A stretch of DNA of 38,032 bases from DATATB01 sp036268995 (GTDB lineage Bacteria; Planctomycetota; Planctomycetia; Pirellulales; PNKZ01). Positions 37,612 to 38,032 of the stretch are shown here, piece after piece. The stretch is taken from assembly GCA_036268995.1 (NCBI GenBank), contig DATATB010000094.1:1-38032 (forward strand). Reading direction: 5' to 3'. The translations under genes were made by a program, and so were the position numbers. The notes beneath the pieces are model-generated. The model was not told the origin of the DNA. It worked only from the letters and a program-made list of their open reading frames with translations, and made no database searches. Numbering within the stretch: the first letter of the stretch is position 1; every line of letters begins with the position of its first letter.

Positions 37612-38032
37612 TGGCTTGGGAGGCCGGCCGCGCGGGCGGATCGTGGCTTGTAGGCCGAGCCGCTTGACGGCAATCTTCTTCCAACTCTCGGACCCAAACG
37701 GTGTTCCCCGGGCAATGCTGCGTCGCAGGGATTCTAACTCCGATTCGCTCTGAACTCGATTCACGAGGCTGCGCCAATTGCTCGGCAAGGCGACGGGCGG
37801 CGGCGACAGCCACGGGCAATCGGCCCGCGCCTCGCGGCAGGACAGGCTCGACCAACGCCAGTCTTCCGCACGGCTCACCAGGCCTGCCCGCAGGGCGTTC
37901 CGCTCCACGTAGCGCAGCACGCTCAGAAAATGCTCATCGCGTTGCACCGGAAACGCTTTGAACCGTCCTTGCCACACGTGTCCACTGCCGTGATAGTGCC
38001 GATGGTAGCGCCGCACATGACTGGTCAGCAGC
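37603..38032 (-). CDS. RAYT (REP-associated tyrosine transposase, Y1/TnpA_REP), 5' end beyond window
   Basis: The frame is open through the right edge, so the N-terminus, including the HUH motif and probably the catalytic Tyr, is missing. The visible ~142 residues contain 'HGSGHVWQGRFKAFPVQRDE', 'HFLSVLRYVERNALRAGLV' and 'RAEDWRWSS', which are the diagnostic C-terminal half of TnpA_REP/RAYT transposases ('G.(V/L)(W/Y)QGRFK.F.(V/I)...(E/D)E(H/Y)...V.RY(V/I)(E/H).NP(V/L)(R/K)AGLV....(D/E)W.WSS'). These single-copy, domesticated relatives of IS200/IS605 transposases are linked to REP/BIME spread. The C-terminus is basic ('RPRGRPPKPEK'). Confidence 0.9.
   Translation of the reverse strand, partial: LLTSHVRRYHRHYHGSGHVWQGRFKAFPVQRDEHFLSVLRYVERNALRAGLVSRAEDWRWSSLSCREARADCPWLSPPPVALPSNWRSLVNRVQSESELESLRRSIARGTPFGSESWKKIAVKRLGLQATIRPRGRPPKPEK

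Overview
The window is GC-rich bacterial DNA that looks planctomycetal (Pirellulales-like). This is inferred from the gene families present: small planctomycete-type hypothetical proteins, membrane proteins with an N-terminal zinc ribbon, SUMF1-like and cobalamin-type radical-SAM proteins, a Tat-exported papain-like protease, an LRR protein and a RAYT-type transposase. It is also inferred from several families of short intergenic hairpin repeats. No rRNA, tRNA or CRISPR array was found.

Layout. (1) 1-4100 is an accessory or defence-flavoured island. It holds the 5' end of an Eco57I-like type IIG restriction-methylase, a DUF6516/TumE-like toxin with a putative antitoxin, small hypothetical genes, a possible integrase remnant, a DUF6429 gene, a 48-residue zinc-ribbon protein and a RelE/HigB-XRE toxin-antitoxin pair with a clear promoter and dyad. 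(2) 4105-7411 on the minus strand encodes an S49/SppA-like lipoprotein that appears to have lost its catalytic Ser and Lys, a secreted protein and a MacB/FtsX-type permease without its own ATPase. (3) 7926-18440 is one 10.5-kb gene for a complete lipopeptide assembly line: FAAL-PCP-C-A-PCP-C-A(methyltransferase inserted)-PCP-TE. The first A domain has a near-glycine specificity code. The predicted product is a fatty-acyl-Gly-(N-methyl-X) lipodipeptide. (4) 19076-22011 is a four-gene cluster of two polytopic membrane proteins, a membrane-anchored coiled-coil protein and PspA. It converges on a LolD/MacB-type ABC exporter pair (22036-25265). (5) 25391-29640 holds a Gfo/Idh/MocA gene fragment cut off by a repeat, three zinc-ribbon membrane proteins, a DUF2752 protein and gltX. 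(6) 29826-38032 holds a UbiB-family kinase, a SUMF1-like protein, a B12-type radical SAM enzyme, a C1A protease, an LRR protein and the 3' part of a RAYT transposase.

The strongest candidate for something undescribed is the self-contained NRPS. Its FAAL loads a fatty acid, two modules add two residues and the TE releases the product. No phosphopantetheinyl transferase, MbtH protein or dedicated resistance gene lies beside it, although two MacB-like permease systems flank it at a distance. The second layer of interest is the intergenic repeats: paired hairpins with mutually complementary loops, a ~125-bp MITE-like element and a three-copy ACCACGGAT hairpin family. Several of these have altered genes by truncating them or supplying stop codons.
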